Assembly: GCA_037975125.1 (NCBI GenBank)
Contig: CM075860.1
Location: forward strand, 20,152,822-20,216,821
Length of the DNA: 64,000 nt
Direction: 5' to 3'
Origin: Latrodectus hesperus
Taxonomy: Eukaryota > Arthropoda > Arachnida > Araneae > Theridiidae
Shown here: in pieces, positions 1 to 8,552 of the stretch
How positions within the stretch are numbered: the first letter of the stretch is position 1
Layout of the letters: the number at the start of each line of letters is the position of its first letter
Position numbers and translations under genes: made by a program
Notes under the pieces: model-generated
What the model was told of the DNA's origin: nothing
Database searches by the model: none
Seen by the model: only the letters and a program-made list of their open reading frames with translations

Positions 1-540
1 TTTCATTTTGAGAATTTAATAGTAAGGAAATTCTTAAACCTAGGAAAAATTCTGTGTACATTTTCGCCTTTGTTATTTTTTCCTCAAATATTTATTCAAG
101 TAATTTTTTTGTTCATTTTTATAAATAATATGCATAACCTAAAAAACATGAGTGAATTTTATTTATGATTAATTATCTGTGTATATGATTTGTATTTAAT
201 CTATTTAAAATAAAAAGGGAATTTTGAATAAAGTCTTTTTTGAATGAAATTTGTTTGTTTATTTCTGTTTAAACTTTACTTTCCCTCTGTTTGCTTAAGG
301 TAATTCTCATGTTATTTTTTAATTATCTTGTTTATGAAATAATCATTCTTTCGTTACATCTGGCATGAACAATAAAAAGTATAATCAAGTGCAACAAATA
401 TTTATTTGGAAATCATAAAATATAAAAATATTTATTGCAATTGAAATATCACTGCTAATTTATTCTTTGACCAGCATCGGAATGAAACGTATATATAAAA
501 ACAAAGTTTAGGGAAATACGGGAGGGAGCACAGTTCTTAT
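1..540. other. AT-rich non-coding flank
   Basis: I see no convincing coding frame here. The sequence is strongly AT-rich with short A and T runs. A TATATATAAA-like string lies near 490 and might be a promoter for whatever preceded the first RING copy, but no initiator or reading frame confirms it. Confidence 0.4.
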
Positions 541-627
541 CGGGCGATGTGGCGATGTTCGCTTTTAGAGGATCGACGACTGTGACGTCATGAAGTAGTG
601 CGGACGCCTTGAGTCTCGATGGTTACG

Positions 628-808
628 GGAAGATTCGCTGGGGTTATTTTTTGGTCATTCTGGGCACCAATATTTGAGTGTAATCACACTGGGACTTGGT
701 CCCCAGCGAGAACACAACCTGATTATCCAAATGCCACCTAGTATGGCATGAATCAGGTTGTGCTCTCGCTGGAGGCCAATAATTTTTTCACAATATGCCC
801 AACATTGG
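628..808. repeat. Fold-back (MITE-like) element, copy 1
   Basis: Two inverted arms (703-724 and 751-772) match at 21 of 22 positions around a 26-bp loop, so the segment can form a long hairpin. A related segment is found at 2553-2736 with the same order of blocks, including the left edge (CGCTGGGGTTA) and the right edge (GCCCAACATTGG). It replaces the normal 5' part of the first RING gene, whose homology to the other copies starts only at about 823. A short non-autonomous foldback transposon is the simplest reading; no transposase belongs to it here. Confidence 0.55.
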
Positions 809-1488
809 AATATAATTACACTGGGCACGTGTTTCACCACGATTGCGTCCTGCAGTGTTACGGGCCGCAACTCACCCAGTGCCCACTCTGCCGGGGGGAA
901 TTTCTAGCCAGCTTCCCCGAGTGTGGTTTCTGTCGGATTCCTTTGAATCCGTGTGCACCCGTCTCCACTCTGGAGTGCTGCGGGACCAGGATGCACTGTC
1001 TGTGCCTGGACACTTGGTTGCAAGGTAGGGGAGATGAAAACATGGACTGTTCCGTTTGCAGCGAACAGCGGACTGATATGTTGGCCAAAAAGGAACTGCT
1101 GCATGATTCCGATGAAGAAGAATCCGAGGATTGGGAATTAAACAGCAGTTTACTCCCTCCGACTCTCGATTTGCCACAGAACGAAAGCGAGGACGAATCG
1201 ACTCTGGCAGACTGGATCCGGAAGACTACGGATATGATAGTCGGACTTGGTCCGGACGTATACCCCGACTCGACAGCGACACCGACAGAGACTATCCAAC
1301 GATGGTTCGAAGCATTAAATGAACCACGTGAACAAAGGAATGAGGAAGTGATAAGGCTATTGCGTCGTGTCTCGCGATCAAGTGGTGATGAAAAGTCTTG
1401 TCTGAGTGGGCGAATACTTCCTGGTTCTAGCGGGGTATATAAGTTGCTCGCCAGACCGCTTCAGATATTCACGATATTTCCTCCGTGA
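748..1488 (+). pseudogene. Double-RING zinc protein, copy 1, 5'-truncated
   Basis: Homology to the complete copies (7625 and 8748) starts at the GHVFHHDC core of the first RING, about residue 26; the residues before it come from the fold-back element. The first RING therefore lacks its leading cysteines but keeps CGPQ-type spacing up to the closing CPLC pair. A second zinc module follows: ECGFC, then ECCG, HCLCLDTWL and CSVC. After it comes an acidic stretch (DSDEEESED) and a conserved ADWIR segment. RING proteins usually act as E3 ubiquitin ligases; that activity is inferred from the family only. The last 50 or so residues are not shared with the other copies and may be read-through into intron or promoter sequence, because the QGF promoter lies inside this end. 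Confidence 0.6.
1436..1466 (+). promoter_or_regulatory. TATA box plus initiator for QGF copy 1
   Basis: TATATAAG at 1436-1443 is followed by a TCAGAT initiator at 1461-1466, about 26 bp from the TATA start to the presumed +1 A. The first ATG of the QGF frame is at 1579. The same TATA plus TCAG arrangement recurs before QGF copy 2 and gene X. Confidence 0.6.
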
Positions 1489-1578
1489 CTGCCTTTTGCT
1501 CCTGCTACTCTCACTCTCCAAGTCGTCGGGCAGTCTTCCTTCCTTCCAAGTCTTCATCTAGTCTTCCATGTCTTTGCC

Positions 1579-2351
1579 ATGGATACCGTGTGTTTAATAA
1601 TCAACATGCAAGGATTCAAGAATGCTACTGGGGACTTTGTCACCAGAGAACTGGGATTTGCTTCGACCAATCTGCCGGACGTAGGTTTCATAAGCTTTGA
1701 CTTGACTGGAGCTCTTTCACCATCGGAGTTGGACAACTCCACAAATTCCTACTGCCGGCAGCGACTTCATGGACTGTCCGCGCTGCCCATCAAGGGTGAG
1801 AGAGCCGTGCCTGTCAAATCCTTGTACGAGCACGTAGCCACTCTATGCGGCCCACAGCAAGCACGGAAATGACGTCGTGGCGTACAAGGGAGGTGTTCAT
1901 TAAAAATGCTTCTGGGGCAGTTGGGGATTCCAAGCGTCAATTTGAAGGAGTTTGGCTGTCCTGGCGTCAAAGCTCTTCAGCAAGAGTACGGACCGGAAGA
2001 TGGAAGCTGCGGACTGCACGACGCAAGGTTTACGCCGACTCTGGACCGGGTACCCTGGTCCATGGGCAAGGCAAAACTGCTGAGAACCTGGCTAATGGGT
2101 AAACTCGAAGAGAAGGCGAACGAAGAAGATGATTGCTTGCGGGAAATTAAATATTTGATGGCTCAGAAGAAAAATATTGAAGACCAGCTAAAAAAACTCG
2201 AGAAAAAATTTGACGGTATCCTTCAGTGGCAGACTGGTAAGTATGCTCAAGTCCTTTGATAAAAGTCTTTGCAATTAACCATCTTGGAATATTTTGATAC
2301 GAATAATTTGTTTCTTTTTTAGATACTTTGCAACCACAAGAACCAATTTGA
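1579..2351 (+). pseudogene. QGF protein copy 1: DEDDh-exonuclease-like fold plus coiled coil, with intron
   Basis: Start chosen at the first ATG after the promoter (MDTVCLIIN). Visible in order: IINMQGF near residue 7, FVTRELGFAS near 20, RQRLHGLS near 60, VAYKGG, then NLKEFGCP and CGLHDARF, and a charged coiled-coil C-terminus (EEKANEEDD onward). This order matches my recollection of an arthropod family related to DEDDh 3'-5' exonucleases, but the first acidic pair is replaced (N and Q in NMQ), so catalysis is doubtful. A TGA interrupts the frame at 1870-1872; the KGG motif between about 1870 and 1900 is in another frame, so two compensating indels are likely. A good intron (donor GTAAGT at 2237, TTTCTTTTTTAG ending 2322) joins the coiled coil to a short last exon ending TGA at 2349-2351. 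Confidence 0.6.
2237..2322 (+). other. Spliceosomal intron in QGF copy 1
   Basis: GTAAGT donor and a polypyrimidine tract ending TAG. Splicing gives a codon split G|AT and eight further residues before TGA. At 86 bp it is a normal arthropod intron and shows that this locus was transcribed by the host machinery. Confidence 0.65.
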
Positions 2352-2442
2352 TGTGATGAGTGTCCGAGCGTGATGAACTGTGTAAATATGTAAAAACTTT
2401 ATATGTTATAACTTTTAATCATATATGAATAATATTAGACTA

Positions 2443-2448
2443 AATAAA
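2443..2448 (+). terminator. Polyadenylation signal after QGF copy 1
   Basis: AATAAA lies 92 bp past the stop codon of the spliced frame, followed by a GT-rich stretch (TTTGTGCTTATATTTTGTG), which is the usual downstream context. Confidence 0.55.
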
Positions 2449-2507
2449 TAGTTTGTGCTTATATTTTGTGTTTTTCTTTATGTGTGTACCCATGAGTTGA
2501 TGCAAAT

Positions 2508-2571
2508 AACCCCAACGAGTCTTCCTCGAACGCTGCACGTTTGGCAGGGCCGAGGAAGACTCGCTGGGGTT
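2508..2571. repeat. Perfectly arranged 21-bp inverted repeat (hairpin)
   Basis: Arms 2508-2528 and 2551-2571 are complementary at 20 of 21 positions around a 22-bp loop. The right arm is also the left edge of fold-back copy 2 and resembles the left edge of copy 1 (AGATTCGCTGGGGTTA near 631), so the hairpin may mark an inverted terminus of that element. Confidence 0.65.
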
Positions 2572-2736
2572 AATTTTTGGTCACTCTGGTCACCAATATT
2601 GTAATATAATCACACTGGGACTTGGCCTCCAGTGAGAGCTCAGCCTGATTATTCAAGTGCCACCGAGTATGGCAATGGATCAGGTATTGCTCTCGCTGGA
2701 GGCCAATATTTTTTTTCACAACATGCCCAACATTGG
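2553..2736. repeat. Fold-back (MITE-like) element, copy 2
   Basis: Diverged copy of the 628-808 element, with the same blocks in the same order. Its internal arms, around 2630-2655 and 2675-2705, are less perfect than in copy 1. It lies just upstream of the QGF copy 2 promoter, as copy 1 lies just upstream of RING copy 1. Confidence 0.5.
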
Positions 2737-2847
2737 TGGTAAGCTCCAATTCCATAATAATAATTCCAGTTGGTCCCGTTGAACAAAGCCAATGTGTGGT
2801 TGACAAGCAACATCTCACAATCACGGACCCAGACAGCATCGGTTCAG

Positions 2848-2883
2848 TATATATAAAGCCTCGTCGTGAGAGGTTCCTCAGAC
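2848..2883 (+). promoter_or_regulatory. TATA box plus initiator for QGF copy 2
   Basis: TATATATAAA at 2848-2857 and TCAGAC at 2878-2883; the initiator A lies 32 bp after the TATA start, a canonical distance. The ATG follows at 2918. Confidence 0.6.
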
Positions 2884-2917
2884 AGATTACAAGTCTTCCC
2901 ACTGATATTCACATGTC

Positions 2918-3379
2918 ATGGAGAAGGTTTGGATGATACTCAACTTTCAAGGATTCTACGAAGGCGGACGATTTTACGCGAGAGAGGTCGGCTATGCGAC
3001 AGTGACTTTTCCAGACACGGGGTACTACACCTTAGACCTAAAAGGAGTTTGTAAAGTCTATGACCATACGAAACTGCAACATTTGCTAAAGCAAGTTCAT
3101 GGTCTGCCGTTGAGTCCATGTTTTAATGAATGGCCATTGCTCTCGTTCGACGAGCTTCAAGACTTGGTACTGCGGCTGTACGAGAGATACTCCTGCAGAG
3201 ACAAAACTCTGGTGGCCTACAAAGGAGGACGTCAGGAGAAGAAGCTCTTGGATCGAATGGGTATTCCTTCAATCGACCTGAATGAGTTTGCCTGCCCACA
3301 CATCCGTGAGCTTAAGAAAAGGTACGGCGGGGAAGAAGATACCTCCTGCGACTGGCACGATGGAAGATTCTCGCCTGGT
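2918..3379 (+). pseudogene. QGF protein copy 2, truncated 3' end
   Basis: This copy has an uninterrupted frame from MEKVWMILN through ILNFQGF, FYAREVGYA, KQVHGLPLS, LVAYKGG, IDLNEFACP and CDWHDGRFSPG, so all the motifs that are scattered over frames in copy 1 lie in one frame. It lacks the coiled coil and last exon. At about 3379 it meets a tiny LINE stub, and beyond that stub the sequence continues into the second half of a RING gene, in a different frame. The first conserved acidic residues are again replaced (N-F-Q), so if this is a DEDDh-like protein it has lost catalytic residues. Start chosen at the first ATG 38 bp after the initiator. Confidence 0.6.
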
Positions 3380-3437
3380 TGGTTGGTTGGGTTTTATGGC
3401 GCAAGGTCCAAACTCGGACATGCGCTTCTCGCCTGGT
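3368..3437 (-). mobile_element. 46-bp LINE 3'-end stub with 12-bp target duplication
   Basis: TTCTCGCCTGGT occurs at 3368-3379 and again at 3426-3437. Between them is only the TTGG-repeat tail and about 30 bp of the 3' end of the LINE family seen at 3574 and 32268 (TATGGCGCAAGGTCC core), in reverse orientation. This is an almost completely 5'-truncated insertion by target-primed reverse transcription. Confidence 0.8.
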
Positions 3438-3573
3438 GAGAACCGTGTGCGCTGCTGCATGGAACTCCACTCTGGAGTGCTGCGGGACAAGGATGCACTG
3501 TCTGTGCCTGGACACTTGGTTGCAAGGTAGTGGAGATGAAAACATGGGCTGTTCCGTTTGCAGCGGACAGCAG
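3438..3573 (+). pseudogene. RING copy 2, 5' piece before the LINE insertion
   Basis: Encodes the second zinc module (TLECCGTRMHCLCLDTWL to CSVCSG). It begins abruptly after QGF copy 2, so the first RING is absent. The frame stops at the LINE insertion and resumes at 6386; removing the insertion and one copy of the duplicated target keeps the reading frame. Confidence 0.65.
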
Positions 3574-3583
3574 GTTGGTTGGT

Positions 3584-3644
3584 TGGTTGGTTGGTTGGGT
3601 TTTATGGCGCAAGGTCCAAACACGGACATGCTGCGCCAAGAATA
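3584..3644 (-). repeat. LINE 3'-terminal hairpin and (CCAA)n tail
   Basis: On the plus strand, TGGCGCA (near 3605) pairs with TGCGCCA (near 3632), with an inner GTCC/GGAC stem, next to a (GGTT)n run. The hairpin is kept in the full-length copy at about 32290-32325. A likely recognition structure for the reverse transcriptase, by analogy with other stringent LINEs. Confidence 0.6.
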
Positions 3645-3833
3645 AGGTTTGAAAGCAAATATTTAATTAAATTTTTTATTTTATTTTATTTATATTATTT
3701 TTTTTAAAAACCCAAGCAACATTAAAACTTTAAAAAACAAAAATTAGTGTATATATATTACATTAAAATCCAATTATAATGTATAAAATGAAAATCAAAA
3801 TGTATATACTTTTAAAATTTAGAAAAACATAAA

Positions 3834-6296
3834 TTAAATATTATGTAAAAAACCTATTGCCCTTAAAAAGGCAAATAGGTTCCTATGGGGTGATTCCCCA
3901 AGCAAATCATATAATGTTAAAATATCACAGTTAAAAAAGTGTAAACGATATTGGTTAAAATATGAACATGAAATTAAAATATGGTAAACAGTGAATGGTT
4001 CATCACACGTTTCACACCATGGATTTAATTCATTTAGAAACAAATGTCTGTGTGTGAAACGTGTGTGTCCGATACGAAGGCGGGTTAATCTTACATCAGC
4101 ACTTCGTATCGGTAAAACTGCTAATGAGGTGATGTATGGAAATATGGCACGCAATTTATTGTTGACCTGCATGTTCCATGACTCCTGCCACAGACAATAA
4201 ATTAGTTTTTTAACATTTCTTCTCACGTCAGACAAAGAAACTGATGGAAAACATGGGCCAGATGCAGATTTAGCAGCTGCATCCGCCCTTTCATTGCCAT
4301 CAAGACCTACGTGACTTGGGATCCAGCAGAAAATGATGTCATATCCCTTGCCAGCAAGGGAATCTAATGCTCGGAAAATTCTAGACACAACAGGATGACA
4401 GTTAAAACTACTGCTCCGCAAAGCTTCCAACACACTCAAACTGTCAGTATAAACACAGTATTTGGAACTGTCACATGTATTCATCTGCTGAAGAGCTTGA
4501 TAAATGGCTAATGCTTCAGCAGAGAAGATGGAACAGGATGGATGGAGGCTGTAGCTAAGAGTTTTATTCTCAATAACTACAGCACATCCAACATGTCCTG
4601 CAGATTTTGATCCATCTGTGAAAACTGGTGTGTACGTAGTATACTGACAGCGATGTGAGGCATATAGCTGCTGGAAGACAGTAGTTGTTGTGTCTGATTT
4701 TCTATAACGAGCAAAAGCATTTATGATTTGAATCTGTGGATCATACCAAGGTGGATGTTGAAGAAAGTCCGTTTTTTCGAAACGGACATCACATAGGTCT
4801 GAAAATAATATGTTGGACTTTGTCCGAGTGAGAAAAGGTGGAATGTTGTATGAACGTGCGCCATACAGTCTTATAAGTGCAGGTGTAGTAGTCATGGAAC
4901 GTAATGGATGATGAGGGTCAGACATGATTTTTGCATAGTAACTGAGAGACAGCTGCATTCGTCTCAGGTCTAAAGGCAGTTGTTGACATATTGCATATAG
5001 ACTCTGGACGGGTGATGTGCGGAATGCGCCTGAGCATATTCTCAAAGCAGAGTGATGTATTGTATCCAATCTGCGCAGAACAGAAGACCTAGCAGATCCA
5101 TATACAGCACACCCATAGTCAATACGAGATAAAATTAAGGACTGGTAGACGCGAAGTAGTGCCGTGCGATCAGCACCCCAAGATGTATTAGAAAGCACCT
5201 TGAGGATATTAAGCGATCGCTCGCACTTCTTCCGCAAATAAAGAACATGCGGAAGAAAACTCAATTTTCGGTCAAAAAGTATTCCCAGAAATTTTATCTC
5301 GTTGACCACAGGGATAGGTGTATTATTAATACTGATTGTAGGATCATTATGCATGCCAGTCTTCCTGCAGAAATGGACACAATTACTCTTGCAAGGAGAC
5401 AATGTATGGCCATTCTCAGCACACCATGCAGCAAGTTTGTTAACAGTTGTTTGTAGTTGTCTCTCAATTAAACGCATGTTAGAACCCTCACATGATATTT
5501 GCAGGTCATCAACATAAAGTGTGCCATATACAGGAGGTGAAATTTGATGGAGAATGCGACTTATGTACAAGTTAAAAAGGGTGACACTTAAAATAGAGCC
5601 TTGGGGTACACCCTCGGCTTGAATAAAAGTATTGGAAAAAACTGTTCCAATACGTATTTTAAAAACACGGGAGCGTAAGAAATTCTTCAGGAATATCGGA
5701 AGATTACCCCGAAAGCCAAAATCATATAGTGAACGGAGAATTCCATATCGCCATGTACGGTCATATGCCTTCTCTATGTCGAAGAAAATGGAAACGAGAT
5801 GATTCTTCCGCACAAAGGCGTTGCGGATCTGCGTTTCCAAATATATGATGTTATCAAGAGTGGATCTTCCTTTACGGAAGCCACTCTGATTGATATGAAT
5901 ACATTTATTTTTTTCTAAGACATATACGAGACGGGCATTGACCATACGTTCGAGAGTCTTACATAAGCAACTCGTCAGAGCTATTGGTCGGTAGTGTGAA
6001 GGAACAGAAGGATCCTTACCAGCCTTAAGGATTGGAATCACTATTGCTTCGCTCCAAAGTGATGGAAATTTGTTTTCAGTCCAGATCCTATTGAACAGGA
6101 ACAACAAGTTCAACAGAGAATCTGGACTTAAATAACGAAGCATTTCATAGCTGATTCCATCAGGTCCTGGACTGGTATTATTGGCCTGCTGTAATGCTCT
6201 CTTCAATTCCAACATCCGAAATTCACAGTTGTAAGGCAAAGCTTGTCCATGGTTGAAATGAATTTGTGTTCGCTCAGCACGACTCTTTGTCCTCAA
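3834..6296 (-). pseudogene. LINE ORF2 fragment: reverse transcriptase and RNase H
   Basis: An open frame of 820 residues. The endonuclease is missing because of 5' truncation. RT blocks: PGPDGISYEML near 44, FRKGRSTLDNI near 140, FFDIEKAYDRTW near 171, PQGSILSVTLFN near 231 and the catalytic YVDD at 261-264 (Y in place of the more common F). The RNase H domain has TDGS at 560-563, SAEA near 593, YTDS near 617 and the SHVGLDGNERADAA block near 661. A cysteine-rich motif (CETCDEP with a later CSYF) lies near the C-terminus. The frame has no stops, so the insertion is young, but without endonuclease, promoter and ORF1 it cannot move by itself. Confidence 0.9.
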
Positions 6297-6385
6297 GAAC
6301 GAAGGACTATAAGAGTCGTTGCTTGAGACACTGGCAAAGGTTTCACCAAGGACGTTAGCGATGTCCTTAGGGCAGCGGACAGCAG

Positions 6386-6703
6386 AGTGATATGTTGGCC
6401 AAGAAGGAACTGCTGCATGATTCCGATGAGGAGGAATCCGACGATTGGGAATTAAACAGCAGTTTACTCCCTCCGACCCCCGATTTGCCCAAGTACGAAA
6501 GCGAGGACGAATCGACTCTGGCAGACTGGATCCGGGAGACTACGGATATGATAGTCGGACTTGGTACGGACGTATACACCGACTCGACAGCAACCCCGAC
6601 AGAGACTATCCAACGATGGTTTGAAGCATTAAATGGACCACGAGAACAAAGGAATGAGGTCCTACACTCCAGTCATAAGAGACTGCAGCAGCAACAAGAA
6701 TAA
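6386..6703 (+). pseudogene. RING copy 2, 3' piece after the LINE insertion
   Basis: Continues directly from the 3573 side: SDMLAKKELL, the acidic DSDEEESDD, NSSLLPPTPDLP, ADWIRETTDMIVGLG and IQRWFEALN. It ends with HKRLQQQQE and a TAA. The tail from about residue 90 differs from copies 3 and 4, where the conserved part stops at a GAG|GTAATT splice-donor-like sequence; here the corresponding site reads GAG|GTCC, so normal splicing may be lost. Confidence 0.65.
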
Positions 6704-6980
6704 AAAAGGCGGTGGCAAAGATTGAGCTGTATCATGGATCCATACGTGTCATGTGGTCACAAACAAACGAGAACTACATGCACGAATTACCAGAGAGTTG
6801 CATGTCAAGCAGCCAAGGTTGAGCATGACGTTTACAAGATTGAACCGGCACAACTGTAGCATCTGAATAACAACTGTGCGCACAAGACTTATGGAAGAAT
6901 GGAATGTTTGTGTGGAAAGGAGGAACAGAGACGACTGTCTGATAATCCAGCCAAGAAGAGACAACTCACATGGTGTCTCA

Positions 6981-6988
<8 letters not shown>
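6704..6988 (+). other. Unassigned spacer
   Basis: No convincing gene. A short stretch near 6720 (encoding IELYHG) resembles the IELYYGTSP segment of the gene at 20221-21867, perhaps a remnant of a paralogue, but the match is too short to claim. Confidence 0.25.

Positions 6989-7065
<77 letters not shown>
6989..7065. repeat. (AT)n microsatellite
   Basis: An A run followed by more than 35 consecutive AT dinucleotides. Apparent reading frames across it on both strands encode only alternating I and Y and are not genes. Confidence 0.95.
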
Positions 7066-7066
<1 letters not shown>

Positions 7067-7470
7067 GAGGGTTACTGATACGCGCAATCGAGAATTCATA
7101 AAAGGATTTCGTGTTTCATTTATAGCCATTGTTTTTAACCTGTTACATTCAAGAATGATGTTCCTAACTTTTATTCTACTAGATTCATAAATGCATTTAA
7201 AGAAGCACGCTAACAATTATAATCATTATCGTTTCATTTATCAATCCTATTCTACTCATAATTACAATAAAACTGGAAAATCAGAATATTGTCTATCATG
7301 ACATAAAACGACTAGAGCTGTAAGCATGACGAAAACCCTCGGAATGCGTGCATAACAAATTTGTAGAAATCTGCTTTGTTCTATGGGATACTTCAATCGG
7401 CGGACAACCATATTTTTGTGTCCCGATACAGGAGGTAGAGGAGCGAAAAACTTATCTTTTTCTCTCTCTC
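7066..7470. other. AT-rich spacer before the duplicated RING segment
   Basis: No gene recognised. The last part (from about 7440, CTTATCTTTTTCTCTCTCTC) resembles the sequence preceding the other duplication boundaries at 8541 and 18570. The segmental duplication may therefore extend a little to the left in diverged form. Confidence 0.3.
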
Positions 7471-7624
7471 AATGTTCCACTCTTGAATAATTCGTGGAAA
7501 ATAGATTTAAAAAATGAAAATTTCGCGTGACACACATTAATGATTTCATGAAGAGTTCCTTGCCGTTGCACTACTAGCCTCCCTGCCTGCCTGCCTGCTT
7601 GGATCCAATACATTTACAGCAATC

Positions 7625-8257
7625 ATGAATTATTTAGAATATGGAGCTTTCTTAACCAAAAGTACCTATGCCTGCACCGAGTGTGCCACATGCCTCGAGG
7701 AATTGGCCGCCTCGCCTGGTAATAAGCAAACAGACGTCTCCGCGTCCTGCCGTTTGGCCTGCGGGCACGTGTTTTACCACGAATGCCTCCTGCAGTGTTA
7801 CGGGCCGCAACTCACCCAGTGCCCACTCTGCCGGGTGGAATTTCTACCCAGCTTCCCCGAGTGTGGTTTCTGTCAGATTCCTTTGAATCCGTTTGCGCCC
7901 GTCGCCACTCTGGAGTGATTCAGGACCAGGATTCACTGTCTGTGCCTAGACACTTGGCTGCAAGGTAGTAGAGATGAAAACATGGGCTGTTCCGTATGCA
8001 GCGGACAGCGGAGTGATATGTTGGCCAAGAAGGAACTGCAGTATGATTCCGATGAGGAGGAATCCGAGGATTTAAACAGCAGTTTACTCCCTCCAACCCC
8101 AGATTTGCCCTACTACGAAAGCGAGGACGAATATACTCTGGCAGACTGGATCCGGGAGACTATGGATGAGATAGTTGGACTTGGTCCCGACGTATATCCC
8201 GACAGCGATTCGGACCAGTCTGGTAGAGAAAGTCCCGAGGTAATTTGTTTAAATTAA
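7625..8257 (+). pseudogene. Double-RING zinc protein, copy 3, one in-frame TGA
   Basis: Start at ATGAATTATTTAG, shared with copy 4. First RING complete: CTECATCLEELA, SCRLACGHVFYHEC, CPLCRVEF. Second module: ECGFCQIPLNPF, then a TGA at 7916-7918 where copies 1 and 2 encode the CC pair, then HCLCLDTWL and CSVCSG. An acidic tail follows (DSDEEESED, YYESEDEYTLADWIRE), ending ICLN with TAA at 8257. The whole is one frame of 211 codons with that single stop. The TGA and the following TTC remove both cysteines, so the second module is destroyed even if the stop is read through. A truncated product of 97 residues would still contain the first RING. The exon may end at GAG|GTAATT near 8239, in which case ICLN is intronic. 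Confidence 0.7.
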
Positions 8258-8299
8258 CTTGGTTCTCTAAAAGACACTTGCGTACAGTGACAGCCTTTA

Positions 8300-8552
8300 C
8301 CGCAAAAAAAGGGTGGTTCCGAGTGGTGGCCTCCATGTGACAAACACAGTGTAAGTGGAGTGTTTTATCCCAGGGAGATGGGATATGCTGCGAATCCGCT
8401 AGTGGAATTCCTAACGGTAGACCTGGGAGACTTATCCAGGGATCATCGGGTGAAAAAGAGAGCCAAATAAAGCACTGCCGCCAAAGAATTCATGGCTATG
8501 CCCCGGAATGGAGAGAGGGCCCTTCTATACAAAGGGTCGGTCTCTCTCTTTC
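8300..8552 (+). pseudogene. QGF remnant downstream of RING copy 3
   Basis: Degenerate match to QGF in several frames: VFYPREMGYA (compare FYAREVGYA), a TVDLGDLS stretch, RQRIHGYAP (compare RQRLHGLS) and NGERALL (compare KGERAVP in copy 1). Stops and frameshifts prevent translation, and the N-terminal QGF motif itself is gone. It shows that the RING then QGF order is ancestral. Confidence 0.55.

Larger units (their letters stand above)
3574..6371 (-). mobile_element. 5'-truncated I-superfamily LINE inserted in RING copy 2
   Basis: The target duplication GCAGCGGACAGCAG flanks the element at 3560-3573 and 6372-6385. Read on the minus strand it begins inside ORF2 and ends in a 3' hairpin and a (CCAA)n tail. 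It belongs to the same family as the full-length element at 32268-37800. About 260 bp of AT-rich 3' UTR separate the ORF2 stop from the tail. Confidence 0.9.
7471..8552 (+). repeat. Tandem segmental duplication, unit A (about 1.1 kb)
   Basis: Starts with AATGTTCCACTCTTGAATAA, which recurs at 8553 and 18591. The unit holds a 5' flank, a complete-length RING frame and a decayed QGF remnant. Units A and B are close to identical by eye except for short tandem differences in the GCCTGCCTGC stretch upstream of the ATG. Confidence 0.8.

Noticed and set aside
748..822. N-terminal 25 residues of RING copy 1 as native protein
   Set aside because: They are encoded by the fold-back element and are not shared with other RING copies.
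6749..7216. Frames across the (AT)n microsatellite on both strands
   Set aside because: Only alternating Ile/Tyr from dinucleotide repeats.
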